Source: Cyanobium sp. Cruz-8D1 (lineage in GTDB: Bacteria; Cyanobacteriota; Cyanobacteriia; PCC-6307; Cyanobiaceae). Taken from it: DNA of 64,000 nucleotides. The stretch spans positions 43,973 to 107,972 of the forward strand of contig NZ_JAGQCD010000011.1 in assembly GCF_024345975.1 (NCBI RefSeq), read 5' to 3'. Of the stretch, positions 29,693 to 38,488 are shown piece after piece. The notes under the pieces were generated by a model. That model saw nothing but the letters and a program-made list of their open reading frames with translations, searched no databases and was not told the DNA's origin. The stretch's first letter is position 1; the number at the start of each line of letters is the position of its first letter. The position numbers and the translations under genes are program-made.

Positions 29693-29839
29693 ATGAATCC
29701 AATGGTATTGACAATGATTGTTGAAGGTCAGGGTGAGACAGCTCCCGTACTGCAAGCTCCTGGCGAAACCGGACCCACTCTTCGTGGACCCGGCGAAACG
29801 CCTCCAGGACTCTCTGGTAGGCCATCCCCCTCCCGCTAG
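29693..29839 (+). CDS. Small ORF with three GET decapeptide repeats (possible peptide precursor)
   Basis: A 48-residue open frame. After a short hydrophobic leader-like stretch (MNPMVLTMIVE), residues 12-41 form three decapeptides that share the pattern G-E-T-x-P-x-L. Synonymous codon differences between the copies (GAG/GAA, ACA/ACC/ACG) suggest the amino-acid pattern has been kept. The ORF ends 48 bases before the ACP gene, on the same strand. It could encode a substrate for the ACP/ligase/ATP-grasp genes, but no family is recognised, no good ribosome-binding site is seen, and the opposite strand is also open. Confidence 0.35.
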   Translation: MNPMVLTMIVEGQGETAPVLQAPGETGPTLRGPGETPPGLSGRPSPSR

Positions 29840-29887
29840 TCATCATCAGTCGGAGCGGAAACTGATTCAGATTCTGATCCCATAGCG

Positions 29888-30160
29888 ATGACAACCGCAT
29901 CCGAACCGGTGGCCCTGCTTTTGGCGGCCCTTGCCTCCATCAGCGTGCCGCCGTCGGATCTGGGCAGGTTGCTGCTTGCATTGCGCTCCGAGCCCGCCCA
30001 TGTGACTCTGGAGGAACTTGGTCTCGACAGTCTTGGTCGTATGGAGGCCTGTATCACTCTGGAAATTGATCATGGCGTGTTGATCACTCCAGAAGAGATG
30101 GCTTCTCTTTATTCCGCCGATCAACTTCTCTGCCGAATCGCCGCTGCCCCCAGGGCCTGA
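29888..30160 (+). CDS. Acyl/peptidyl carrier protein
   Basis: A 90-residue carrier protein. The phosphopantetheine attachment Ser48 lies in the motif LGLDSLGRME, with helix-forming sequence on both sides as in ACP/PCP folds. It is followed after 10 bases by an AMP-forming ligase, its likely loading enzyme. It is not the fatty-acid-synthase AcpP, judging by its divergent helix III and this dedicated context. The cargo is unknown. Confidence 0.82.
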   Translation: MTTASEPVALLLAALASISVPPSDLGRLLLALRSEPAHVTLEELGLDSLGRMEACITLEIDHGVLITPEEMASLYSADQLLCRIAAAPRA

Positions 30161-30170
30161 GGGGAACGTC

Positions 30171-31763
30171 TTGACGGCGCAAGCCTTGCACCTGCCCCCA
30201 GCCCTACCTCTGCCGCCAGGGCCCATTCCGCCAGCGGGCTGGATGTTGCGGGAGCTCTACCGACTCCGCGTCGTTGCCGACCCTGGGCGAGAGGCCTTGC
30301 GGTTCAGCGGTCACACCGTGACCCACGGGGATCTGTTGCCCCAGATCGATCGCTGGCAAGAGCTGGTCACGGCTGCGGCGGCTCGCTGTGGCTGCAGCGA
30401 CCCCGATCTGATCTGGGCCATCCACGGTGGCGACACGATCGACAATCTGCTTCTTGGCCTCTCCCAGGTCTTCTCCGGTCGGGCGTTGCTGCTCTTGCCG
30501 CTCCATGCCACCGAGGCTGAACGGGCCACACTGGTCCGCCGGGCGGGAGTCGGCGTCGTGCTCAGCGATCGGCCCCTATCGCCGTCCATGGGCCTGCACC
30601 GCCGGACCACGGTGGCGCAGGGCTGGGAGATCTGGGCACCGCTGGCCGGGTCGCCGGAACCCGCCTGGCAAGCACCGGATCGTCTCCTGTCGCTGGCGGA
30701 CGTGGCGCAGGAGGCCCGGGTTCGGCTTGAGCGGGCGGCAGGCCTGGCCCTCAGCTCCGGCACCACAACGGGGGTGCCGGCCATCCAGCGCAGTTCCTTC
30801 CTGGAGTGGCTGGCGATGCAGCAGCATCCGGAGTGGCCGCCGAGCCGGCGCATGCTGATGAGCTTCCGCATGCAGTTCGGAGCCTCGCGCGCCTGGGCCT
30901 CGCGGATCCTGCTGGAAGGGGCGACCCTCTGTTGTGTGCGGGTGTCTGAGCGCCAGGATCTGCCTGAGCTGGCGGGCCTCCTGGAGGCCGACACCCTATC
31001 GGTGAATCCGCCGTACATCGAGACGATGCTGGCGGAGCGGCTGGAGCGGCGTTTCCCTGCCTCCCTGGGGTTCGTGACGGGCACGGACCGGGTCCCGGGG
31101 GGGGTGCGGCGGCGCTTTCATGGTCGCTTCGGCGCCCGTCTGACGATCGCCTTGGCCAACAGCCGCCTCGGTCCGCTCACGTTGCTGCCGGCCGACCAGC
31201 TTCTGGCCCATGACGGCGAATCGGTGGGCGTGCCGCTAGCGAATGTGCGCTTCCATTTTGATCCGGAGGCGGCCCCCGACTGGCAGGCCCTGGGCATCGG
31301 GGAGGTCGTGGTGGCCAAGACCTGGCGGGTGCGGCTGCTGCACCCCGAGCACGGTCCGATCGACATCGAGCACACCGTCGAGGATTCCCGCCCCGGCGAT
31401 CTGCTGCGCCAATGGCCCGATGGCCTGCTCTCCTTCGTGGGTCGGGCCAACGACGTCTTTCTCTTCCGCAGCGTGCTCATCTCCCCCCAGGAGATCGAGG
31501 ATGTGCTGGCGGAGGATCCGGCGGTGCTGGAGGTGGTGGCCTTTGGTGCCCCCTCCAGCGTCTATGGAGCGGTGCCGATGGCGGCTTTGCGACTCCGTCC
31601 CGACACGGATGCGGTTCAGGAGCTGCCACGATTGCGACGCCTTTGCCAGGACGCCATGGGATACCGGGCGCCGAAGGCCCTGATCCCGGTGGAGGAGATT
31701 CCTCGGGGGGCGAGCGGCAAGCCGTTGCGGCGCGAGCTCGCACGACGGCATGCTCTGGCGTGA
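30171..31763 (+). CDS. AMP-forming acyl/aminoacyl ligase
   Basis: A 530-residue ANL-superfamily adenylating enzyme. The P-loop-like SSGTTTGVP lies at residues 195-203, and the C-terminal PRGASGKPLRREL contains the catalytic lysine of the adenylation step. RANDVFLFRSVLISPQEIED matches the hinge and start of the small domain. The start is TTG at 30171 with a GGGGA motif a few bases before. It probably activates a carboxylic acid and loads it onto the ACP just upstream. The substrate cannot be read from the sequence. Its stop overlaps the next start (GTGA). Confidence 0.85.
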   Translation: MTAQALHLPPALPLPPGPIPPAGWMLRELYRLRVVADPGREALRFSGHTVTHGDLLPQIDRWQELVTAAAARCGCSDPDLIWAIHGGDTIDNLLLGLSQVFSGRALLLLPLHATEAERATLVRRAGVGVVLSDRPLSPSMGLHRRTTVAQGWEIWAPLAGSPEPAWQAPDRLLSLADVAQEARVRLERAAGLALSSGTTTGVPAIQRSSFLEWLAMQQHPEWPPSRRMLMSFRMQFGASRAWASRILLEGATLCCVRVSERQDLPELAGLLEADTLSVNPPYIETMLAERLERRFPASLGFVTGTDRVPGGVRRRFHGRFGARLTIALANSRLGPLTLLPADQLLAHDGESVGVPLANVRFHFDPEAAPDWQALGIGEVVVAKTWRVRLLHPEHGPIDIEHTVEDSRPGDLLRQWPDGLLSFVGRANDVFLFRSVLISPQEIEDVLAEDPAVLEVVAFGAPSSVYGAVPMAALRLRPDTDAVQELPRLRRLCQDAMGYRAPKALIPVEEIPRGASGKPLRRELARRHALA

Positions 31764-32890
31764 TCGGGGTTCGCACCTTTGCCCAGGCCATGGCCTGGTT
31801 CCGGTCCCATCGGGAGCGCGTCAGGGAGCGTTGGCATCTGCGGACGGCACGCTGGCTGGTGCGCCGCAGGCCGGAGCTGGTGGCGGGGCTGTCCCCGGAA
31901 TCCCAGGCCTTCTATCAGCGCTTTCGAGACCTGTCGACCAACCGGTCGAATCAGCTGCGGATGCGGCATGACCGGGTGATGCGTCCCTTGGAGCTGCAGG
32001 GTCTCCTGTTGGCCTGGCTGGCTTCGGGCGAGCCGTCCCAGCCTCTGACGTCCTGGTTGTGCGAAACCTGTACGGACGCCCCCGGCCTGCTCGTTGCCCC
32101 CGCCCCCTACGGCGAAGCGGTGGCGGTCCGGGATCTGGGAGCGGTTCGGATGCACTGGTACCGCCATGGACCGGTCGCCCCAGGACCGGCGCGGAATTTG
32201 GTGGTGGCGTTCGGGTCCAACGCCAATGCCGTCGCGATGACGGCGCCCTGCTTCTTGCAGCTGTTGGGTCCTTTCGCCACCGACGTGGTGCTCGTGCTGC
32301 GGGAGCGGCCTCACCAGCAATCCTTCTTTGGCCGGGATGGCGCTTCCAGTGCGATGGCCCGCCTGCTGGAGGCCCTCCCGACCTTGGTGCCCCTGGCGGT
32401 CTATGACCAGGTGGTGACCATCGGCTACAGCGGCGGTGGGTTTGCCGCGGCGGTGGCGGCGGTGGCCCTGGGTGCGGATCGGGGGGTCTCCCTGGGAGGC
32501 TGGCCGCCCCAGGGTGCGGTGACCTTGGACCGCGCCTGGATGCAGGGGCTGCGATCTGCCCTGCCGCCACCGCGAGCGGCTTGGCCTGATCTGCGTCTCT
32601 GCTGTTCCGCCGGCTGCGCTTCCGACATCAGGGGAACGGCCCTGGCCCGGGCGACGGTGGCCCGCTGGGATCTGCCGCTCGGCAGCCTCCAGACCCGGGC
32701 CTATCGCGGCTGCCGTGACCACAACCTGCTGGTGGAGCTGCAGCGGCGCGGCTATGCACTGGCTCCCGTGGTGGCGGATCTGCTGTTCCCAGACGAACAG
32801 ACGCAACATCGCCGGCGCCTTCTGGCCCGGCGTGCCCGCTGGCGCCCCTTGACCCCGGATGGCGAGGCTGGATGCGTCGCGTCGTTCTGA
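31760..32890 (+). CDS. Alpha/beta-hydrolase-like (thioesterase or acyltransferase) protein
   Basis: A 376-residue protein. The GTG at 31760 overlaps the ligase stop by 4 bases; a much longer open frame upstream is a shadow of the ligase gene. The nucleophile elbow is GYSGGG with Ser224, and a candidate catalytic His321 lies in CRDHNLL, the order expected for alpha/beta hydrolases. The N-terminal 120 residues are unassigned and basic. It could release or transfer the ACP-bound acyl group. I am sure of the fold motif, not of the reaction. Confidence 0.68.
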   Translation: MIGVRTFAQAMAWFRSHRERVRERWHLRTARWLVRRRPELVAGLSPESQAFYQRFRDLSTNRSNQLRMRHDRVMRPLELQGLLLAWLASGEPSQPLTSWLCETCTDAPGLLVAPAPYGEAVAVRDLGAVRMHWYRHGPVAPGPARNLVVAFGSNANAVAMTAPCFLQLLGPFATDVVLVLRERPHQQSFFGRDGASSAMARLLEALPTLVPLAVYDQVVTIGYSGGGFAAAVAAVALGADRGVSLGGWPPQGAVTLDRAWMQGLRSALPPPRAAWPDLRLCCSAGCASDIRGTALARATVARWDLPLGSLQTRAYRGCRDHNLLVELQRRGYALAPVVADLLFPDEQTQHRRRLLARRARWRPLTPDGEAGCVASF

Positions 32891-34062
32891 TCGGTTGCAG
32901 CGAGGTCACAGCGCGGCTGCCGGAGGTGCTGGCGGGCCATCGTCTCGAACTTGTGGCCCTGGGGAGTGGGGCCAGTCCCTTCCGCCGCAGCCGCTTCATC
33001 GATCACTTTGTAACGCTGCCGGGCCCATGGACGCTGGAGGGATGGACCAACGCCCTTCTGGCGGAGCCCTGTCCCGTCGATGGTGCAGCGGACTGGGTCG
33101 TCCATGCCAACGACGCCTTGCCCCATGCCCTGGCCAGGGCTGAGCTGCCGCTGAAGCGCCGGCTCGCCCTGCTGCCGATCCGCCGACCCGAGGGGCTGGC
33201 CTTGGTGGGTTCCAAGGCAGGGCTGGCCCACCTGCTTCAGCGGCATGGCATCCCAACCCCGGGGACCCGGGTGGTGGACTCCCCGACCGAGCTGGCCGCT
33301 GCCCTCGCCAGCTGCCATGGGCCCCTGATGCTCAAAGCCGATCACGGATCAGGCGGACAGCAGGTGCGGTATGTGCCGGATGCGGCCGCCGTGCTGGCGG
33401 ACCCGCCGCCGTTGACCTGGTACCCCCTCCTGCTGCAGGCCTGGGTGGCAGGGGAGGACCATGCCGTCGAGGCCTTGTTCGGCGATGGTGAGCTGCTGGG
33501 GCATCAGGCGTCGCGGCCGTTGCACTCAACAGGTCCCTTCGGTCCAAACCTGAGCCGCCGCTTCGTGGCCATCGTGCCGGCCGGTGTGACGGCCGCCTTG
33601 CAGGCCCTCGGACGGGGGGCGGGTCTGCATGGCTTTTTCAACTGCACTTTTCGGATGCCGGATGACGGGTCGTCGCCGCTGTTGTTTGAGGCTGATCCCC
33701 GTCCCACCGCCTGGCATGCCTTCGGCCCTCGCCTGGGGCTGGACTGGGGTGCCCTGATGGCTGCGGAGACGCCTCCGCCCAGGCCGCTGCAGCCCCGAGG
33801 ACTGCCCGTTCAGGGCCGGGAGATCCATCTCTTCCCCCGCGGACCGGATTATGCGCTGCTGACCCTCTCCTGGACCGTGGCCCGGCCCTGGATCCTGGCG
33901 CGCCCGGGGACCTGGGATCTGCGGCTGCGGCAGGACGCGGCGATCGAGGCCTGGGAGTGGCAACGACTGCGCGGCACTCTGCGTTCCTGCCTGCTCAGCC
34001 ACCCCCTTGGGCGGTTGGCGCGTCGTCTGCTGCGCCCTCGCCACCGGCATCACCGCCTGTAG
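32872..34062 (+). CDS. ATP-grasp ligase
   Basis: A 396-residue protein with an N-terminal Rossmann-like domain (RRVVLIGCSEVTARL) and an ATP-grasp domain. SKAGLAHLLQRHGIPTPGTRVV, PLMLKADHGSGGQQV (ATP-binding Lys and gly-rich loop) and LLFEADPRPT (metal-binding acidic residues) are the key segments. ATP-grasp enzymes join carboxylates to amines or alcohols through acyl phosphates. It overlaps the hydrolase gene by 19 bases and ends the operon. It is not of the microviridin type by eye; the substrates are unknown. Confidence 0.82.
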   Translation: MRRVVLIGCSEVTARLPEVLAGHRLELVALGSGASPFRRSRFIDHFVTLPGPWTLEGWTNALLAEPCPVDGAADWVVHANDALPHALARAELPLKRRLALLPIRRPEGLALVGSKAGLAHLLQRHGIPTPGTRVVDSPTELAAALASCHGPLMLKADHGSGGQQVRYVPDAAAVLADPPPLTWYPLLLQAWVAGEDHAVEALFGDGELLGHQASRPLHSTGPFGPNLSRRFVAIVPAGVTAALQALGRGAGLHGFFNCTFRMPDDGSSPLLFEADPRPTAWHAFGPRLGLDWGALMAAETPPPRPLQPRGLPVQGREIHLFPRGPDYALLTLSWTVARPWILARPGTWDLRLRQDAAIEAWEWQRLRGTLRSCLLSHPLGRLARRLLRPRHRHHRL

Positions 34063-34179
34063 GGATCTCAGGCAACGGCCCTGCACCGACGGGAACACGG
34101 CTTGTTTCCGATCCGGCTACGCAGCGCCCCCCTCTCCCTTGCTTCCATGTAACTTCCATCTATTGCTGATCGCCTGTTG

Positions 34180-34980
34180 GTGCGCCTCGCTTTTCCGCCT
34201 CTTCCGCCGCAAGAATGGAACAGAGGGGCGGTGGCTCGGCTGCTCGCTGCCCTGTCCCTGATCTTCCTGGTGATGTTCGTGGCCGCCATGGTCATCGCCT
34301 CCGCGCCACCGAAGCTGCTTGATCACACCTGGCAGCTGGCCGTGATTGCTGCGCTGATCAACAACGCCTTCCTGGCGCTGATGGGGGTCCTGCTGATGGT
34401 CCTGGCCGTCGGGTTCGATCCCACCCGCCAGACCCTTCGGGACCGCTGGAAAGCGTGGCGCCCCTGGATCGTGGCCGCTTCCCTGGGGTTTCTGCTGCTG
34501 ATTCCCCTTCAGGCCTTCGCGGCCTGGAGTTTCCACACGTCCGTCACCCTTGTCCAGGGGAAACAGACCAGCCAGGCCTCCGAGAAGCTCACGGAGTTGC
34601 GCGAGGCCATCGCCAGCGCCAACACCCATGAGGAGCTTCAAGCCAAGGTGCAACAACTTTTCGGCAGCAACGCCGGCCTCTCACAGGCGGAACTAGACAC
34701 ACCCATCGGGATCTTACGCAACATCCTGCTTGCAAGGGCGGAACAGGCCTCCAATCAGCTCAAGCAGCAGATTGAAGCCCAGGTCGGCATGAGGCCGGAT
34801 CAGTTGATGAAAGAAACCTCCCGCATCTTCATCTCGGCCGCAGCTTATGCCATCAGCTTCGGATATTTGGCTGGTGTGCTGCCACCCAGCAAGCGAAAGG
34901 GCCTAGGGGCGCTCGGGTTACGACGCAAACGCAGAAAACGAACCCATGAGGCTGTCCAACCCGCCACGACCACGACCTAG
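34180..34980 (+). CDS. HpsJ-like membrane protein
   Basis: A 266-residue membrane protein with helices near residues 20-45, 60-80, 95-115 and 220-240, a hydrophilic helical domain between the third and fourth, and a very basic tail (RRKRRKR). The overall plan resembles the damaged HpsJ-like gene at 20277-21159 and hormogonium-polysaccharide HpsJ proteins. The GTG at 34180 or the TTG at 34177 starts it. It sits between the ATP-grasp operon and the minus-strand exopolysaccharide/lasso genes; a link to either is unproven. Confidence 0.65.
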   Translation: MRLAFPPLPPQEWNRGAVARLLAALSLIFLVMFVAAMVIASAPPKLLDHTWQLAVIAALINNAFLALMGVLLMVLAVGFDPTRQTLRDRWKAWRPWIVAASLGFLLLIPLQAFAAWSFHTSVTLVQGKQTSQASEKLTELREAIASANTHEELQAKVQQLFGSNAGLSQAELDTPIGILRNILLARAEQASNQLKQQIEAQVGMRPDQLMKETSRIFISAAAYAISFGYLAGVLPPSKRKGLGALGLRRKRRKRTHEAVQPATTTT

Positions 34981-35033
34981 GGCTTGGTTCCCCTGAGCAT
35001 GGCCTGGGCCTTGCGGCGCGCCACGTGGCGCGG

Positions 35034-35495
35034 TCATGCCGAACCTCGCCTCGATCTCCAAAGCAGGATGGCGGTGCTGAAGGCCACCGGCAGGCCCAGC
35101 TGTTCCAGTCCTGTCTCCGTGGCCATGCGCAGCATCAGGCCCCGGCGAGCGGGCACCATCCATTCCTGACCGACCCAGCCGAGCTGCAGCGCCAGCAGCG
35201 CCAGCAGCACCCCCAGAGCGGTGAGGACCAGCAGTACTCCCACCGCCTGCCCCACGCCGCCCAGCACCCGGGCGGGGGAGGCCGGCCGGCGATGGCCCAG
35301 GCAGGCCGCTCCGCAGAGAAAGCTGCTCAGCACCAGTCCCCAGCGCCAGCCCCAGTCCAGCAGTTCCGTGGGGGCGATCGGTCGGTCCACGCTCCAGGGC
35401 TGCAGCAGCCAGCCCACCAGCAGGGCCGTGGCCAGAGCGGCGGGCAGGCCGGCCAGGGCAGCGCCGAGGCGGAGCCAAACAGGCGGGGAGCTCAT
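35034..35495 (-). CDS. Small four-helix membrane protein of unknown function
   Basis: A 153-residue hydrophobic protein with about four membrane segments separated by short charged loops, ending in RRSRRGSA. No family is recognised. Its ATG overlaps the stop of the beta-helix gene (ATGA), so it is translated with it, and it is the last gene of the minus-strand series. Confidence 0.65.
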   Translation of the reverse strand: MSSPPVWLRLGAALAGLPAALATALLVGWLLQPWSVDRPIAPTELLDWGWRWGLVLSSFLCGAACLGHRRPASPARVLGGVGQAVGVLLVLTALGVLLALLALQLGWVGQEWMVPARRGLMLRMATETGLEQLGLPVAFSTAILLWRSRRGSA

Positions 35496-37114
35496 CGGCT
35501 GCGGATCCAGCCGGCGTCCAGCAGGGCCTTCAGCTGACGGCCGGAAGCCTCCTGCTCGAGGCGATACCAGGCGGGACCGGGCCGCAGGATCGGCAGCGGC
35601 AGCTCCAGGGGCAGGGGTGGGCCGTCCCCAACTCCGGACTCCAGCAGCGCCAGCAAGGCCGGTGGGCCAAGATCGGGCGGCGGCCAGGCCTGCCAGGGCA
35701 GAACCACCGCCCGGTTGTCCTGCCAGGCGACCTGGCGGCGGGCATGGAAGCCGGCTTCGGCCGGATCCACCAGGAGCAGCAGATTGTTCTGCAGGCTGAA
35801 GTCGCTGACGGGGGAATCGGGCACGCTCCAGGCCAGCCGCTGGCCAAGGAAAAGATTGTGGTCCAGCGTCACCCCATGGATCGGCCCGCCCATCAGCTTG
35901 AGCCAGACGCCGTTGCCGCTCAGGGGGTTCTGGCGTTGCTGCAGGAAGAGGTTGTGGTGAATGCGCAGCGGACCGGTGCTCACCGGGCTGATACCAAGGC
36001 TGGCCCAGGTTGCCACCACGAGATTGTGGCTGACCTCCAGATTGGAGGCCGCCCCATCCAACTCGATGCCGTCATCGGTGGTGAAGGCGATCACATTGGC
36101 CTCGATGCGATTGCGCCCCCCCAGGGGCGAGAGCTTGATGCCATCACCGGCTTCGCTGATCAGGTTGTGGCGCAGGCTGATGTCACGCCCCTGGATCCAG
36201 GTGAGGCTGCAGTTGGAGTAGGGATAGACCTCAGCCCAGCTCAGCCAGCCCCGTTGGCGCCACTGGTAAAGGGGACGGCAGTCGCTGACATTGTGATCGA
36301 TCAGGAGCTGGTGGGGCTGGCGCAGGCCGGTGCTGCCGTCGATCGCCACATCGGCGCCATGGAAGGCGTTGCCGCTGATGCGCAGGTGGTGGGTGTTCCA
36401 GAGCTGGATGGCGGCCATCACGGGGAAATCGAACACCAGATCACGGATCTCCACATGGGGGGCCTCCACCCAGAGCAGGGCCACCTGATGGCCCCCGGAG
36501 CGGCGGCGTGCCGGGATGCGGCGGTTCACGTCCAGTCGCCGCTGCTGCGGAGGGCGCCCCTGGGGGAGACAGAGGTCGAGCTGGTGGTCCCCCCGCATCT
36601 GGAAGGCCGGCATCGCCCCGGGACGACGGCAAAGGGCGTCGAGGTCGGTGGCCCGTCGGGCCCGGTAGGCCATCACACCGTCGACCCGCAGTCCATCGAT
36701 CCGCCAGGGGGTGCGGGTGCGGTAGCGACGGGGCCCCACGGGCTGCCAGCTCCAGTGACGGCTGACGCTGGGGTCGGCGGTGCCGGAGATCACGGCCTGG
36801 CCGGGCACGGCCGCCCGCAGGATCAGGGGCCGGCCGGCCCGGCCGCCGTGGCGCAGCCGCAGCGATTCGCGGTAGACCCCAGGCCAGACGAGCACGGTCT
36901 CGCCGGCACGGGCCAGATCCAGGCCACGCTGGATCGTGCGCACCGCCAGGCGTCGATCGCCGCCGAGCCAGCCATCGAAACCATCGGGTGCCACATGCAC
37001 CACCCCCCGGCGCATCCAGGGAGTCGGGGGCTGCAGGTACACCACGCCGGCCGTCAGGGCGGCCAGGCACCAGGCGATGGTCCAGCCTCCATGGCCAGCG
37101 CGGGGATCAACCAT
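35492..37114 (-). CDS. Membrane-anchored right-handed beta-helix protein
   Basis: About 540 residues. An N-terminal membrane anchor (TIAWCLAALTAGVVYL) is followed by a domain with TIQRGLDLARAGETVLVWPGVYRE, the typical entry of Pfam beta-helix/NosD-type proteins, and repeated N-x-I or H-N motifs (LRISGNAF, DISLRHNLI, LEVSHNLV, LRIHHNLF, VTLDHNLFLG). Such proteins bind or cleave polysaccharides at the cell surface. The ATG at 37114 overlaps the upstream stop by 8 bases; an ATG at 37132 is an alternative. Confidence 0.8.
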   Translation of the reverse strand: MVDPRAGHGGWTIAWCLAALTAGVVYLQPPTPWMRRGVVHVAPDGFDGWLGGDRRLAVRTIQRGLDLARAGETVLVWPGVYRESLRLRHGGRAGRPLILRAAVPGQAVISGTADPSVSRHWSWQPVGPRRYRTRTPWRIDGLRVDGVMAYRARRATDLDALCRRPGAMPAFQMRGDHQLDLCLPQGRPPQQRRLDVNRRIPARRRSGGHQVALLWVEAPHVEIRDLVFDFPVMAAIQLWNTHHLRISGNAFHGADVAIDGSTGLRQPHQLLIDHNVSDCRPLYQWRQRGWLSWAEVYPYSNCSLTWIQGRDISLRHNLISEAGDGIKLSPLGGRNRIEANVIAFTTDDGIELDGAASNLEVSHNLVVATWASLGISPVSTGPLRIHHNLFLQQRQNPLSGNGVWLKLMGGPIHGVTLDHNLFLGQRLAWSVPDSPVSDFSLQNNLLLLVDPAEAGFHARRQVAWQDNRAVVLPWQAWPPPDLGPPALLALLESGVGDGPPLPLELPLPILRPGPAWYRLEQEASGRQLKALLDAGWIRSR

Positions 37115-38429
37115 GGCCCGGCGCCAGGGCATGGCACAGGCTCACCGCCAGCAGCAGGCCGAGGGGGAACACCTCGCCCAGGTTGAGAGTCAGACCGCAC
37201 AGCAGAAGCAGCAGCAGAAAGGGCCGGCTGGCCCGATCCCTTCGCAGGGCCGCGGCGATCAGCCCCAGCAGGGCCGCCAGCCCCAGCAGGCCGGCCTCAA
37301 TGAACTGGTGCAGAAAGAAGGAATCGGTGGGCCGTAACGCAGGGCCCGCCGCCGCCTCGCTGGCCAGCGTCAGGGGGGAGAACAGGGGCGGCAGGCCACC
37401 GCTCACCTCCTGCCAGCGCGACACCACCACGCCGCCACTGCCGAGGCCTCGGCCGAGCAGCAGCTGCCAGGGGGAGGCCGAGCGCACGGCGGAACCCACC
37501 AGGCCCCAGCGGCCGCTGATCGACTCCAGCAGATCCGGCCGTCCCAGCAGGTGGGGCAGGACCAGCAGCAGAGCGGCCGCCAGAGCCGGGGCCAGCAGCA
37601 GCGCCCGCCGGGGATGGCGTTGCCACTGGCGCTGCAGGCTGGGCCACAGCAGCAGCAGGGCCAGGGCGAGCAGACCCATGCCGGAGCGGGCCAGCAGCAG
37701 CTGGGGCAGCGCCGCCGCCACCAGCACGGGGCGGTGCCAGGCCCGAGCGGTAAAGGCCAGGCAGAAGGCCAGGCCGAGCACCACGACCACCCCCAGGGTG
37801 TTGGGCTGGCCCATCAGGCCGGGCAGGCGCCCCGGCAGGGGCACCCCCCACAGCTGGGTGGCATGGCGCAAGGGGAGGCCCCGCATGGCCTCCAGCAGCA
37901 GCACCGGCAGATGCAGCAGCAGCAGCACCGCCACCGCATCCACCAGCCGCTGCAGACGGCGGGCGGGCAGCAGCCAGCCGCAGAGCGGCACCAGGGGCAC
38001 CCAGAGCTGGCCGGGCAGGCCGGCCAGCACGGCGGGCAAAGGGCCGCGTTGCAGGCCGATCCACAGGGCCACCCCCAGCGAGAGCTGCAGCGGCACCCAG
38101 AGCAGCCGCTGGCGGGGGGGCAGGCGCAGACCAGGATGGCGCCACACCACCAGGCCGGAGATCAGCACCAGGCCCGCCATCAGGCCGTGGCGCAGCAGCT
38201 TGAGCAGCAGCTCCGGCGGGCTGATCTGGTAGAGCCTCGCCATGTCGAGGCGCGTGATGGCACCGCCCGCCCCGTCCAGCCAGCTCCAGGCACGGCACGA
38301 GGCCGGCAACCAGAGGGTCTGCAGCGGCGGGTGGCAGAAACGGGCGAGGTCTGCGGCGTAGCCGGCCGGATCGATCAGGCCGATGTGGCGCAGCAGGAAG
38401 GACAGCCCCCCCAGGATCGAGGCCAGCAC
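37107..38429 (-). CDS. O-antigen-ligase/Wzy-like polytopic membrane protein
   Basis: A 440-residue protein with about 10-12 membrane helices and a larger soluble loop (near residues 290-350) before the last helices, the layout of WaaL/Wzy-type O-antigen polymerases or ligases. The GTG at 38429 is the only good start, although hydrophobic, LxxL-rich sequence continues in frame a little upstream. It lies 59 bases after the PqqD-like gene and overlaps the beta-helix gene, suggesting a polysaccharide-handling pair attached to the lasso-type cluster. Confidence 0.7.
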   Translation of the reverse strand: MLASILGGLSFLLRHIGLIDPAGYAADLARFCHPPLQTLWLPASCRAWSWLDGAGGAITRLDMARLYQISPPELLLKLLRHGLMAGLVLISGLVVWRHPGLRLPPRQRLLWVPLQLSLGVALWIGLQRGPLPAVLAGLPGQLWVPLVPLCGWLLPARRLQRLVDAVAVLLLLHLPVLLLEAMRGLPLRHATQLWGVPLPGRLPGLMGQPNTLGVVVVLGLAFCLAFTARAWHRPVLVAAALPQLLLARSGMGLLALALLLLWPSLQRQWQRHPRRALLLAPALAAALLLVLPHLLGRPDLLESISGRWGLVGSAVRSASPWQLLLGRGLGSGGVVVSRWQEVSGGLPPLFSPLTLASEAAAGPALRPTDSFFLHQFIEAGLLGLAALLGLIAAALRRDRASRPFLLLLLLCGLTLNLGEVFPLGLLLAVSLCHALAPGHG

Positions 38430-38488
38430 GATGGCGATCCCCAGCTGGCCGGCCAGCCGGTCGAGCCGGCTTTGCGGCCCGAGGGGAG

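Noticed and set aside
31412..31759. Longer start for the alpha/beta-hydrolase gene
   Set aside because: The upstream frame is a Gly/Arg-rich shadow of the ligase gene; the GTGA overlap marks the real start.
34063..34179. tRNA-like or terminator structure after the ATP-grasp gene
   Set aside because: No cloverleaf or T-run hairpin could be drawn by eye in this gap.
35744..37186. 480-residue plus-strand open frame opposite the beta-helix gene
   Set aside because: Antisense shadow; the minus strand has a membrane anchor and clear beta-helix repeats.
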